From Abditibacteriota bacterium (GTDB taxonomy: Bacteria > Armatimonadota > UBA5829), in the NCBI GenBank assembly GCA_017552965.1, contig JAFZNQ010000076.1, forward strand, positions 86,035-136,964: a stretch of 50,930 nt of DNA. Direction: 5' to 3'. A model generated the notes under the pieces. That model was not told where the DNA came from. It worked only from the letters and a program-made list of their open reading frames with translations, and did not search any database. The position numbers and the translations under genes were made by a program. Each line of letters starts with the position of its first letter. Position 1 is the first letter of the stretch. Positions 6,861 through 14,240 of the stretch are shown in pieces.

Positions 6861-8945
6861 ATGAATAAAAGCATTTTGATCATTCTCTTGCTCTGCCTGT
6901 GCGCATACGCAGGCGCAGACGGGCTGCAGGACAAATTGTCCGCCGCAGCCAAGGGTGACACGGTCACCATAGGTGTTTTTGAGCAGGACGGCAATGCGGA
7001 CAACGGCGCCGAGCCCGTGGAATGGATAGTGGTCAGCAAGACTCAGAATTCTGCTGTGCTGCTGTCCAAATACGCTCTCGACGTAATGGCTTACGACGAG
7101 CAGGGCACGGCGACCAGCGTGGACAGCGCCTCGGTGTCAGCGTGGCTGAAGGCCCTGTCGGCCGGCTTTACGGATCAGGAAAAAGCCCTGACCGCTCTCC
7201 TGACCCTGCCGGGCAAGGACCTGGCCTCGCTCTGCGACAGCGCCCTATTGAAGTGCAAGCCCACAGCCCTGGCCAAATCGAAGCATCCCGAAGCCGACAG
7301 CGCCACGGGCTGCGTCAGCTGGTGGCTCGCAGACAAAGGGGCGGCAGAGGGCACGACAGCCTACGTCACCAGTCTGGGGAGAGTCCAGCAAAAGGGCATC
7401 AGCAGCAAAAAGGCCGACTTTGCAGTCCGCCCCTGCCTGATCCTGTCGGAAAACGGCACCATAGACACCCTGAAGACCCTGGCAAGAGCCGCCGAGGACC
7501 AAAACATCTCGCGCCTGCTGTCCGGAGCGGAGCCCGGCGAGCTGGTCACCTTCGGAGTCTATGAACAGGACGGCAACGCGGACAACGGCCCCGAGCCCGT
7601 AGAATGGTATCTGGTGGCCAAGCAGGACGGCAAGGCGTATCTGATCAGCAGATACGTTCTGGACTGGCAGCCCTACGACTCTACGGGGAATATGGTCAGC
7701 TGGGAAGAAGCCTCCATCCGCAAATGGCTCCGGTCGGATTTCGCCGGCAAGGCCTTTGAGAGCTGGGAGCAGGATATACTGAGCTCGGCTCAGGTGGACG
7801 CTTCCCGCACCATCTACGAAAACGGCAGCGATCTCCGGAGCCTGGACGGCGGGCAGAACACCCTGGACAAGGTGTTTCTCTTCTCTCTGGCCGAGGTAAA
7901 GGACGTTCCCGACTACATGCGCAAGGCGTCTCCCACCCCCTTCGCCATGGATCAGGGCGCCGAAGCCGCCGACGGCTGCGCCCCCTGGTGGCTGCGGTCT
8001 CCCAGAAACCCGGGCTCTCAGGCGGACTTCGTGGACCTGAAGGGCAACGTGATATGCGGCGACACCTCTCTGGACAACAACGTGCCCAAATGCGGCATAC
8101 GTCCCGCCATCGAGATACCCGTGGCCGCCGACAATTACGACCTGGCCCAGGAGGCCTTCAAAAATGAAAACTGGACCGCTGCCTTTGCCCTGTTCAGCCA
8201 GCTGGGTGACCAGAAGGACAGCAGGACCATGGCCCACAAGTCCTTTGAAAACCTGCTCAACAAGGCCGAGACGGGCGACATCGTGTATTTCGGCTCCTTC
8301 GAACAGGACAACGACGCCTCCAACGGCAAGGAAGCCATCGAGTGGTATCTGCTCAAATTCAAGGATTATGTTCAGCTTATCAGCGTTTACGGTCTGGAAG
8401 CCAGGCCCTACAGCGATTCGAAGAACTCCGGCGCCTGGGAGGACTGTTCGCTGAGAAAGTACCTCAACAACGAGTTTCTCACCTCCTCCTTTACTCTCGC
8501 CGAGCAGGATCTCATCTCTTCCTGGGGGATCAAGAACGGCAAGGGCAAGAACAATACTTCCGGCGGCGGCGATACCGAGGACAAGATCATCATCCTTTCC
8601 GCCGATGAGGCCAAGGGCGTCTTTACCGGCGACAGCACCAGAAAATGCTTCTCCACCCCCGACAGGGAGAAGGGCGAGACCCATCCCTACTGGCTGCGCA
8701 CTCCCGGCAGCAGCAAAGACAAAGCTGCCTTCGTGGACGCCAAGGGCAAGATCAACTCCACCGGCTCCGTGATCACCGACGACGGCTATCTGGTCCGTCC
8801 CTCGCTGTATATCTGGATGAAGGGCGTGGAGCCCTCCCAGACCGCCAAAAACGGCAAGAAGAACGATTCAGGCATCAAGATGCCCGACATAGGCGGCACC
8901 ATCATCAGCAGCGTGATAAGCCATATCATAGGCAGCATTTTCTAA
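6861..8945 (+). CDS. exported protein with three tandem DUF6273 domains
   Basis: The 694-residue protein has a signal peptide (about 1-19) and three DUF6273 units, starting near residues 33, 227 and 472. Each opens with the same pattern (TIGVFEQDGNADNG, TFGVYEQDGNADNG, YFGSFEQDNDASNG), then an EW strand and a helix such as SIRKWLRSDF or SLRKYLNNEF. Unit 1 is the most divergent. A short helical spacer (about 425-470) lies between units 2 and 3. No catalytic motif is recognised. AGGA precedes the ATG, and the gene sits 10 nt after the ferredoxin/ASKHA gene and overlaps the upstream signals of bcp, so these are probably cotranscribed. Confidence 0.85.
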   Translation: MNKSILIILLLCLCAYAGADGLQDKLSAAAKGDTVTIGVFEQDGNADNGAEPVEWIVVSKTQNSAVLLSKYALDVMAYDEQGTATSVDSASVSAWLKALSAGFTDQEKALTALLTLPGKDLASLCDSALLKCKPTALAKSKHPEADSATGCVSWWLADKGAAEGTTAYVTSLGRVQQKGISSKKADFAVRPCLILSENGTIDTLKTLARAAEDQNISRLLSGAEPGELVTFGVYEQDGNADNGPEPVEWYLVAKQDGKAYLISRYVLDWQPYDSTGNMVSWEEASIRKWLRSDFAGKAFESWEQDILSSAQVDASRTIYENGSDLRSLDGGQNTLDKVFLFSLAEVKDVPDYMRKASPTPFAMDQGAEAADGCAPWWLRSPRNPGSQADFVDLKGNVICGDTSLDNNVPKCGIRPAIEIPVAADNYDLAQEAFKNENWTAAFALFSQLGDQKDSRTMAHKSFENLLNKAETGDIVYFGSFEQDNDASNGKEAIEWYLLKFKDYVQLISVYGLEARPYSDSKNSGAWEDCSLRKYLNNEFLTSSFTLAEQDLISSWGIKNGKGKNNTSGGGDTEDKIIILSADEAKGVFTGDSTRKCFSTPDREKGETHPYWLRTPGSSKDKAAFVDAKGKINSTGSVITDDGYLVRPSLYIWMKGVEPSQTAKNGKKNDSGIKMPDIGGTIISSVISHIIGSIF

Positions 8946-8956
8946 GGAGCGGGAGT

Positions 8957-9409
8957 ATGCTCAAAACAGGAACCAAAGCCCCCGATCTGGCCCTGCAGGA
9001 CCAGAACGGCCAATGGGTACGCCTTAAAGACCTTGCCGGCAAAAAGGTCCTGCTGTATTTTTATCCCAGGGACAACACCTCGGGGTGTACGAAGCAAGCC
9101 GCGGGCTACTCGGCCCTGAAGGACAGCTTTGCCGCTAAAGGCGTCGTCATCCTCGGCGTCAGCAAGGACAGCGTCGCCTCTCACAAGAGGTTTGAGGAAA
9201 AGCAGTCTCTCTCCATCACCCTGCTCTCCGACCCGGAGCTGGCGGCCATCACAGCCTACGACGTGTGGCATGAGAAAAAGATGGCCGGAAAAACAGGCAT
9301 GGGAGTGGTCAGGACCACCTATCTCATAGACGAAAATGGTATAATAATATATGCCGGCGACAAGGTCAGGGCTGCGGAAGACGCCGCCTCGATGCTGGCT
9401 AAGATATAA
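8957..9409 (+). CDS. bcp: peroxiredoxin, Bcp/PrxQ family (1-Cys type)
   Basis: The 150-residue protein is full length for the family. YFYPRDNTSGCTKQAAGY places the peroxidatic Cys at residue 44. The usual resolving Cys five residues later is absent (Ala), and there is no other Cys, so it must work as a 1-Cys enzyme with an external thiol. It reduces hydroperoxides in the cytoplasm. The ATG at 8957 has AAGGAG seven bases upstream, overlapping the end of the previous gene. It is followed at 16 nt by desulfoferrodoxin, a natural partner in oxidative defence. Confidence 0.93.
   Translation: MLKTGTKAPDLALQDQNGQWVRLKDLAGKKVLLYFYPRDNTSGCTKQAAGYSALKDSFAAKGVVILGVSKDSVASHKRFEEKQSLSITLLSDPELAAITAYDVWHEKKMAGKTGMGVVRTTYLIDENGIIIYAGDKVRAAEDAASMLAKI
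9337..9345 (+). promoter_or_regulatory. possible internal extended -10 promoter before desulfoferrodoxin
   Basis: TGG-TATAAT lies inside the 3' part of bcp, 80 bases upstream of the desulfoferrodoxin ATG. There is no -35. It matches the motif at other promoters here but may be chance. Confidence 0.3.
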
Positions 9410-9424
9410 AAAAGGAGACATACT

Positions 9425-9799
9425 ATGGAAATGAAGTTTTACAAGTGCTCTGTCTGCGGACAGATAGCGGCGATAGTCAAAAAGACCGGAGCTCCCCTGG
9501 TGTGCTGCGGCAAGCCTATGGAGGAGATGATCCCCGGCTCGGTGGACGCGGCTCAGGAAAAGCACGTACCGGTATATGAGGTCACCGGCGGCAAGGTCAT
9601 AGTCACGGTGGGCTCTGTGGCGCACCCCATGACCGAAGAGCACTATATCGAATGGGTGTCCCTGCAGACAGCCAAGGGCAATCAGCGAAAGGCTCTGGCG
9701 CCCGGAGCAGAGCCCAGGGTATGCTTCTCTGTCTGCGACGGCGACAAGGTGGAGGCGGTATATGCCTACTGCAACCTCCACGGCCTCTGGAAGGCATAA
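9425..9799 (+). CDS. dfx: desulfoferrodoxin (class I superoxide reductase)
   Basis: The 124-residue, two-domain protein has an N-terminal desulforedoxin-like rubredoxin centre (Cys8, Cys11, Cys27, Cys28) and a C-terminal superoxide reductase domain. Active-site ligands visible are His47 (in EKHVP), His67, His73, Cys116 and His119 (CNLHG), with Lys46 as the conserved catalytic-loop lysine. It reduces superoxide to hydrogen peroxide without releasing oxygen, typical of anaerobes and microaerophiles. It has a purine-rich Shine-Dalgarno (AAAAAGGAG) and is followed by a strong intrinsic terminator, ending the unit that starts at 5021. Confidence 0.96.
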   Translation: MEMKFYKCSVCGQIAAIVKKTGAPLVCCGKPMEEMIPGSVDAAQEKHVPVYEVTGGKVIVTVGSVAHPMTEEHYIEWVSLQTAKGNQRKALAPGAEPRVCFSVCDGDKVEAVYAYCNLHGLWKA

Positions 9800-9805
9800 G
9801 TCATC

Positions 9806-9833
9806 AGGGCAGACCCGAGGGTCTGCCTTTTTT
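9806..9833 (+). terminator. intrinsic terminator after desulfoferrodoxin
   Basis: AGGGCAGACC-CGAG-GGTCTGCCTT is followed by a T-run ending at 9833, only two bases before the ccdA ATG. Confidence 0.85.
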
Positions 9834-9835
9834 GT

Positions 9836-10480
9836 ATGATATACCTGATCACGCTCCTGGAGGGGATCATCTCGTTCATATCCCCCTGCATGCTGCCTCT
9901 GCTGCCGGCATATATCTCGTTTTTTGCCGGCGGCGGCAGACAAAAGACCGCCGCAAACGCTGCGGTCTTCGTGGCAGGCTTTACGGTGACCTTTTGCCTG
10001 ATGGGGGTATTTGCAGGCTTACTGGGCTCCCTCTTTGCCTCGCACAAGACCATAGTCAACGCAGTATGCGGCGGCATAGTCATCCTTTTTGGCCTGTCCT
10101 ATCTGGAAGTGATCCCCCTGCCCTTCTTCAGGGGAGTGCAGGGACAAAGGGCAGCCGGGGGCATGGCCGCAGCTTTTCTCTTCGGGATGGTCTATTCCGT
10201 CAGCCTCACCCCCTGCGTGGGAGCCTTTTTGGGCTCCGCCCTGATGCTGGCTTCCGCCTCCGCCAGCGCAGTGAAGGGCCTGGCGCTGCTGCTTTTGTAT
10301 TCCCTGGGCCTGGGGATCCCCTTTGTGCTCACGGCCCTGTTTATCGACCGGATGAAGGGCCTCTCTGGCGCCATCAAAAAGCATTACAGAGCGATCAATC
10401 TGCTGAGCGGAGCGTTTTTGATATTGGTGGGAGCCGCCATAGCTCTGGGACAGTTTAGCAAACTCTTGTCCCTGTTTTAA
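9836..10480 (+). CDS. ccdA: CcdA-type membrane thiol-disulfide transporter
   Basis: The 214-residue protein has six predicted membrane helices. It opens with the family pattern LLEGIISFISPCMLPLLPAY (Cys18), and a second redox Cys (127) lies in SVSLTPCVGAF, the paired cysteines CcdA uses to carry electrons from cytoplasmic thioredoxin across the membrane. The TlpA-like thioredoxin starts 10 nt downstream and is its probable extracytoplasmic acceptor. The ATG has no Shine-Dalgarno and sits 2 nt after a terminator U-run, so the transcript start is unclear (see findings). Confidence 0.93.
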   Translation: MIYLITLLEGIISFISPCMLPLLPAYISFFAGGGRQKTAANAAVFVAGFTVTFCLMGVFAGLLGSLFASHKTIVNAVCGGIVILFGLSYLEVIPLPFFRGVQGQRAAGGMAAAFLFGMVYSVSLTPCVGAFLGSALMLASASASAVKGLALLLLYSLGLGIPFVLTALFIDRMKGLSGAIKKHYRAINLLSGAFLILVGAAIALGQFSKLLSLF

Positions 10481-10490
10481 GGAGATAATA

Positions 10491-11042
10491 ATGAAAGCCA
10501 TCTATATCCTGATCATACTCGTCATAGTCATATTCGGCGCCTATGCCGCCTACGGGACCCTGGCCAAAAAGGCCGCCGCGGACAAGCCGTCGGCTCCTGT
10601 CCCGGCTGCGTCAAAGCCTGCCGAGAAGGCTCCCGACTTCACTGTCACCGATCAAAAGGGAAGCAAGGTCAGCTTTTCCTCCATGCTCGGCAAGCCGGTG
10701 ATCGTCAACATCTGGGCCACCTGGTGCGGCCCCTGCAAGATGGAGCTGCCGGACTTTCAGAAGGCCAGCCTGAAATACTCTGACCGCATCACATTTATGA
10801 TGGTCAATCTGACCACCGGCGACGAGACAGAGCAAACCGTCAGGAAGTTCATGAAGGACAACGGCTACACCTTCCCCGTCTATTATGACACGGAGCAGTC
10901 TGCGGACGGCGCCTATCAGGTCACCGGCATTCCCACCACCATTTTCATTGACGCGGAGGGCAACATAGTCTCCAAGCAGATCGGCATGCTCTCCGGGGAA
11001 GAGCTGCAGGAGGGCATAGACTCCCTCCTCAGGGAGCCTTAA
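10491..11042 (+). CDS. membrane-anchored TlpA/ResA-like thioredoxin
   Basis: The 183-residue protein has one N-terminal hydrophobic anchor (about 4-21), an Ala/Pro/Lys linker (22-47) and a TlpA/ResA-type thioredoxin domain. Its active site WATWCGPCK has Cys79 and Cys82, and the cis-Pro region is VTGIPTTIFID. It would act outside the cytoplasmic membrane as a disulfide reductase fed by CcdA, as for ResA in cytochrome maturation. AAGGAG precedes the ATG. No cytochrome biogenesis gene is adjacent, so a general role in thiol repair is equally possible. Confidence 0.93.
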   Translation: MKAIYILIILVIVIFGAYAAYGTLAKKAAADKPSAPVPAASKPAEKAPDFTVTDQKGSKVSFSSMLGKPVIVNIWATWCGPCKMELPDFQKASLKYSDRITFMMVNLTTGDETEQTVRKFMKDNGYTFPVYYDTEQSADGAYQVTGIPTTIFIDAEGNIVSKQIGMLSGEELQEGIDSLLREP

Positions 11043-11049
11043 ACAAACA

Positions 11050-11083
11050 GACTGCCGCCCGGGGGAGACCCCGGACGGCAGTC
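11050..11083. terminator. 15-bp hairpin between convergent genes
   Basis: GACTGCCGCCCGGGG-GAGA-CCCCGGACGGCAGTC is a stem with one mismatch and no T-run. It lies between the stops at 11042 (+) and 11093 (-). Confidence 0.55.
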
Positions 11084-11092
11084 CCAATATCG

Positions 11093-12286
11093 CTAAGCAG
11101 ACGAGCCGCCGAATACCCTGCCGAAAAAGTCCGCCGCGGCTTTGAAGGAGCCGGCCACAGCCTGCAGCAGACGGGTCAGAGGCGTCCCCTCTTTCTTCGC
11201 CTCGGGCGCAGGCTTTGCACCTGGCCCGGGCTGAACAACAGGCGCCTTCATATGCAGGAGTTCGGGAGCCTTCCTCAAGTATTCCTTCTGCCTTTTTTCC
11301 GACAGATCCGACCTGCGCAGCTTGCCGGGATAAGAGGGCTCCGGGCCCCCTTCCCGATAACTCCGGTTCTGCATTTCCCCGACTCTGAATCTCTTGATGC
11401 GGCCCTTGCCGTTCCACCACAGGAGATTCCCTTCAAACCTACCTAAACGTGTCGCTTGTCCTCCTGAGGCTTTCAGTCGCTCTTCGTTATATGCCATATC
11501 CTCCTTCGAAAGGATCACCTTCCAGTGCTCGGCAAGGCCGTCGGGATAGGTCATACGGACCACGTTGTCGGTCAGGATAGTCACCGCGGGATACCACTCG
11601 GGAGGTATATAGCCTGCGGAGCCCTGGAGCCCGTCATACCATACCGCTCTTGTATTATCGTAGATTTGGACCAGCACCTTGCCGGCAGTCTGCCTGATAT
11701 AATAGGTTTCTCCGGGAGTGGCTACCATATATCTGCCGTCCGGCAGGACCGCCGCGTCGGGATGGGGAACGGCGGCCAGAAGCCCCTCCTTTATCCGCCG
11801 GTCGCCGGTGAACGTCGTGTACCACACGATATTTTTGCCCCGCCTTATTGCCGAAAGGCAAAAGTCGCCTCCGAAATGCCCGCCGTCCGACTCCCGGATC
11901 AGACGCAGCTCGTAGGCAAAGCCGTTGCCCATATCGAATGATTCCAACAGCTTGTACCCGTCAAGAGACGCGGAGGGATCCTTGTCTATCTGCTGCAGCA
12001 GTTCGTTGGTGGTATACGAATACTCAAAATTCGAATGGACCGACGAAGACCACCTGTGGGTTTCGTTGATCCATATAAATCGGGCTTCGGCAAAGGTTTC
12101 CCGGCAGATCGAGATCGACGGATAGGGCTTTTCCTTCGCATATTCCGCCAGATAATAAGGCAGCCGCTCCACCTGCTTCCGTCCGCCTTTGACCGGCTCG
12201 TCGGCAAAGAGCGGAGCCGACAGCAGCAGCAGCGCCGCCGCCAGCAGCGCCGACAGCAACAAGTAACTCCATAATTTGTTTTTCAT
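11093..12286 (-). CDS. unrecognised exported protein, paralogue family member A
   Basis: This is a 397-residue protein of no family I recognise. It has a signal peptide (about 1-29) and a mixed region with GDRR, LPDGRYMVATPGETYYIRQ, VTILTDNVVRMTYPDG and AEHWKVILS. A WWNGKG strand and REGGPEPSYPG follow, then a Pro/Lys linker and a Phe-rich amphipathic tail (AAADFFGRVFGG). The same motif order is found in the proteins at 12521 and 16139, so these are paralogues. GGGAG precedes the ATG, and a promoter lies 70 bases upstream inside a duplicated cassette. It is probably periplasmic or surface-associated; function unknown. Confidence 0.8.
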   Translation of the reverse strand: MKNKLWSYLLLSALLAAALLLLSAPLFADEPVKGGRKQVERLPYYLAEYAKEKPYPSISICRETFAEARFIWINETHRWSSSVHSNFEYSYTTNELLQQIDKDPSASLDGYKLLESFDMGNGFAYELRLIRESDGGHFGGDFCLSAIRRGKNIVWYTTFTGDRRIKEGLLAAVPHPDAAVLPDGRYMVATPGETYYIRQTAGKVLVQIYDNTRAVWYDGLQGSAGYIPPEWYPAVTILTDNVVRMTYPDGLAEHWKVILSKEDMAYNEERLKASGGQATRLGRFEGNLLWWNGKGRIKRFRVGEMQNRSYREGGPEPSYPGKLRRSDLSEKRQKEYLRKAPELLHMKAPVVQPGPGAKPAPEAKKEGTPLTRLLQAVAGSFKAAADFFGRVFGGSSA

Positions 12287-12353
12287 AGTTTTTCTCCCTT
12301 GGGGTAGTTCCCAAATGTTTGTGCAAACCCTTCTGCAAGAGTATTACAGTTTT

Positions 12354-12362
12354 ATTATACCA
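12354..12362 (-). promoter_or_regulatory. extended -10 promoter for the gene at 11093
   Basis: The minus strand shows TGG-TATAAT directly after the T-run of the preceding terminator. Confidence 0.65.
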
Positions 12363-12363
12363 C

Positions 12364-12428
12364 AAAAAAGAAGCTCCGTTTTCAGTTGTGGCTTTTTTTT
12401 TGTTTTTTCACAGAAAAACGGAGCTTTT
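12364..12428 (-). terminator. terminator inside cassette copy 1
   Basis: The minus strand reads AAGCTCCGTTTT and its partner AAAACGGAGCTT, followed by TTTTTT. A second hairpin with T-run (12471-12498) lies just upstream, so the gene at 12521 has two terminators. Confidence 0.65.
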
Positions 12429-12470
12429 TCAGGCGCCGGGATGACAGAGACATCAGGCTGATCAGGCAAC

Positions 12471-12498
12471 AAAACGCAGGTCTCGACCGAGACCTGCG
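12471..12498 (-). terminator. intrinsic terminator after the gene at 12521
   Basis: The minus strand reads CGCAGGTCTC-GGTC-GAGACCTGCG followed by TTTT. Confidence 0.75.
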
Positions 12499-12520
12499 TT
12501 TCTTCATTCAAATTATAGGC

Positions 12521-13531
12521 TTATGCAAACAGCCCGGCAAAGACCCTCTTTATCTTCACTATCAAGCAGACAAACAGATTCTTTTTTTCCTTGAAGCCTT
12601 TGCTGCCTGCCGGCTCTTTTTCAGGCGAATGAGACCGCGCTTCTTTCTTTACCGCAGGCGCTTTTGAGCGCTCGATGATCGTATCATAATCCGGCTCGGC
12701 GCCGCCTTCCCAATAATTGCAGTGTTTTAATCTATCCGGTCTGCCATATATGGGTCTCGGGTGTTTTCCGTTGCTCCATATAATAAAAGGCAAAACTGTT
12801 TGAAAACTGTAGTGGGGAATCAGACACTTATCCTCAGAATCTATTTTGTAGATTTCCACTCTGCCGCTGTCAAAAGTATATCGATACACATCCTTGCCGA
12901 GAATATCACACCGGTCGGGAGTGTTCTCTTTGTTCATTCTCCACTCTTCTATAAACTGTGCCGTGTCGTAGGTCTCGGCTACCAGCTTGTCACCGACTTT
13001 GAAGACGTAATACACATACCAGGCCGTCACTATCATATATTTGCCATCCACAACGCGCGCAGTCAAAAAACGGCCTCCGAGAGAATACCACACGATATCA
13101 TTTCCATCCTTCAGGATATTCAGTTCGTTGGTATCATCTAAACGAATCGACTTGTCCGGCAGGACATACCGCATCGCCACCAAACTGTCGGAGAGCTCCT
13201 TTCTATAAACCAGCTTACCCGCAGCCATCAGCTCGGGCAAGCGTTTTTCCCAGTCGGTATCAACATATCCCCAGCAATGCATGGTATACGGTTCATCTCC
13301 GATTATGGATCTGCGCACAAGAAACAGTCGGCAATTCGGATGATTTGAAGCGAGGTCCACCGCATAGTACCGCCCTGTCGGTGTCCTCGTATAAGGCTCC
13401 AGAAAGGAAGGATACGGATTATGATGAGCATACTCTCCGGTATCGACAGCGGCTTTGTCCGCCCTTTCTTCGGCAATCACGCCGGCTGCAAAAGCAAGAA
13501 GCAATACGAAAACACAAAGAACGACTCTCAC
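12521..13531 (-). CDS. unrecognised exported protein, paralogue family member B (AT-rich)
   Basis: The protein has 336 residues from a GTG at 13531, chosen because GGGAGG lies six bases upstream and the GTG opens a clean signal peptide (VRVVLCVFVLLLAFAAGVIA). An upstream TTG in frame is less likely. Family motifs are VDGKYMIVTAWYVYYVFK, the DRC...VYRYTFDSGRVEIYK region, EGGAEPDYD, and a Lys/Glu linker ending in RVFAGLFA. Base composition is clearly more AT-rich than neighbours. The GTG overlaps the stop codon of the preceding ORF (GTGA), pointing to translational coupling. Function unknown. Confidence 0.75.
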   Translation of the reverse strand: MRVVLCVFVLLLAFAAGVIAEERADKAAVDTGEYAHHNPYPSFLEPYTRTPTGRYYAVDLASNHPNCRLFLVRRSIIGDEPYTMHCWGYVDTDWEKRLPELMAAGKLVYRKELSDSLVAMRYVLPDKSIRLDDTNELNILKDGNDIVWYSLGGRFLTARVVDGKYMIVTAWYVYYVFKVGDKLVAETYDTAQFIEEWRMNKENTPDRCDILGKDVYRYTFDSGRVEIYKIDSEDKCLIPHYSFQTVLPFIIWSNGKHPRPIYGRPDRLKHCNYWEGGAEPDYDTIIERSKAPAVKKEARSHSPEKEPAGSKGFKEKKNLFVCLIVKIKRVFAGLFA

Positions 13532-14055
13532 AACAAACCTCCCGGACAAACGAAAAACGACGAGTCCAAATCATCGTATTCGTATGAAAGAATATCATGC
13601 GGAGAATGATCGTCATAAGTTGTAACATAATCCGGTCTGCCGGCCGGATCACCGGAATACGAAAAAGTATACAAATCGTCTGCATAATATTCTTCACAAA
13701 CATTGCCCACCATTTTATAATCTATGTCACTGAAACCCGTTAGCAGATCCAGTTCTTCGTTTACCGGAACGATAAAATTGAATTTGCCGTTATCTGACAA
13801 AACTTTGAACCCATCAAACGAGGTATAAACAGCATCATTGGCCCAAAACGTATTCTCATGATACGGATAAAAGGTCATTCGTCCTTGTCCATTCAAAAGA
13901 AAAGGATAGAATTGACCGCATACTCCGGGAATTCCGATCAAACAAAGTACCCAAGTGGTTGTATGAAATACAACACACCTATTTAAGACGCTACGGCAAA
14001 ACACAGGCAAATCAAACCGCGATTTATATAAAGGATCCTCCTTTTTGCAGTTCAA
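13528..14055 (-). CDS. uncertain AT-rich ORF coupled to member B
   Basis: This open frame of up to 175 codons is on the same strand and has the same AT-rich composition as the next gene. Its TGA overlaps that gene's GTG (GTGA). The C-terminal 115 residues look like a genuine hydrophilic, Tyr/Asp-rich protein (FYPYHENTFW, FSYSGDPAGRPDYVTTYDD). The start is unclear: no ATG exists near the promoter at 14107, TTG at 14055 lacks a ribosome site, and the AAAGGAGG at about 14040 has no start codon at the right distance. A short hydrophobic stretch (TTWVLCLIGIPGVCG) could be a remnant signal peptide. It may be a 5'-damaged gene; no family recognised. Confidence 0.45.
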   Translation of the reverse strand: MNCKKEDPLYKSRFDLPVFCRSVLNRCVVFHTTTWVLCLIGIPGVCGQFYPFLLNGQGRMTFYPYHENTFWANDAVYTSFDGFKVLSDNGKFNFIVPVNEELDLLTGFSDIDYKMVGNVCEEYYADDLYTFSYSGDPAGRPDYVTTYDDHSPHDILSYEYDDLDSSFFVCPGGLL

Positions 14056-14106
14056 AGGCAGTTTTCAAATCACACGCAAACTCTTCTGCAAGAGTATTAC
14101 AGTTTT

Positions 14107-14115
14107 ATTATACCA
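14107..14115 (-). promoter_or_regulatory. extended -10 promoter for the 14055/13531 pair
   Basis: The minus strand shows TGG-TATAAT, identical in setting to the promoter at 12354. Confidence 0.6.
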
Positions 14116-14116
14116 C

Positions 14117-14171
14117 AAAAAAGAGGCTCCGTCTTCTGTTGTGTGTTTTCTTACAGAAAAACGGAGCTTTT
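14117..14171 (-). terminator. terminator inside cassette copy 2
   Basis: The minus strand reads GCTCCGTTTTTCTGT, a loop, ACAGAAGACGGAGC and then CTCTTTTTT. It ends the asd/flavoprotein transcript. Confidence 0.7.
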
Positions 14172-14240
14172 TCAGGCGCAGGCCCGAATAAAGATCACGC
14201 AAGATCCCGGACACTGCCGAATAGACCTGCATATCGGGAG

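Larger units (their letters stand above)
12323..12436 (-). repeat. terminator-promoter cassette, copy 1
   Basis: This 114-bp segment is closely similar to 14076-14179. On the minus strand it reads a terminator hairpin for the upstream gene, a T-run, then TGG-TATAAT (12354-12362) and the first transcribed bases of the gene at 11093. Identical blocks include the sequence around TTCTGCAAGAGTATTACAG and AAAAACGGAGCTTTTTCAGG. Confidence 0.85.
14076..14179 (-). repeat. terminator-promoter cassette, copy 2
   Basis: This is the second copy of the segment at 12323-12436, with the same order (terminator stem, T-run, extended -10, leader). Differences are concentrated in the hairpin loop. Confidence 0.85.
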
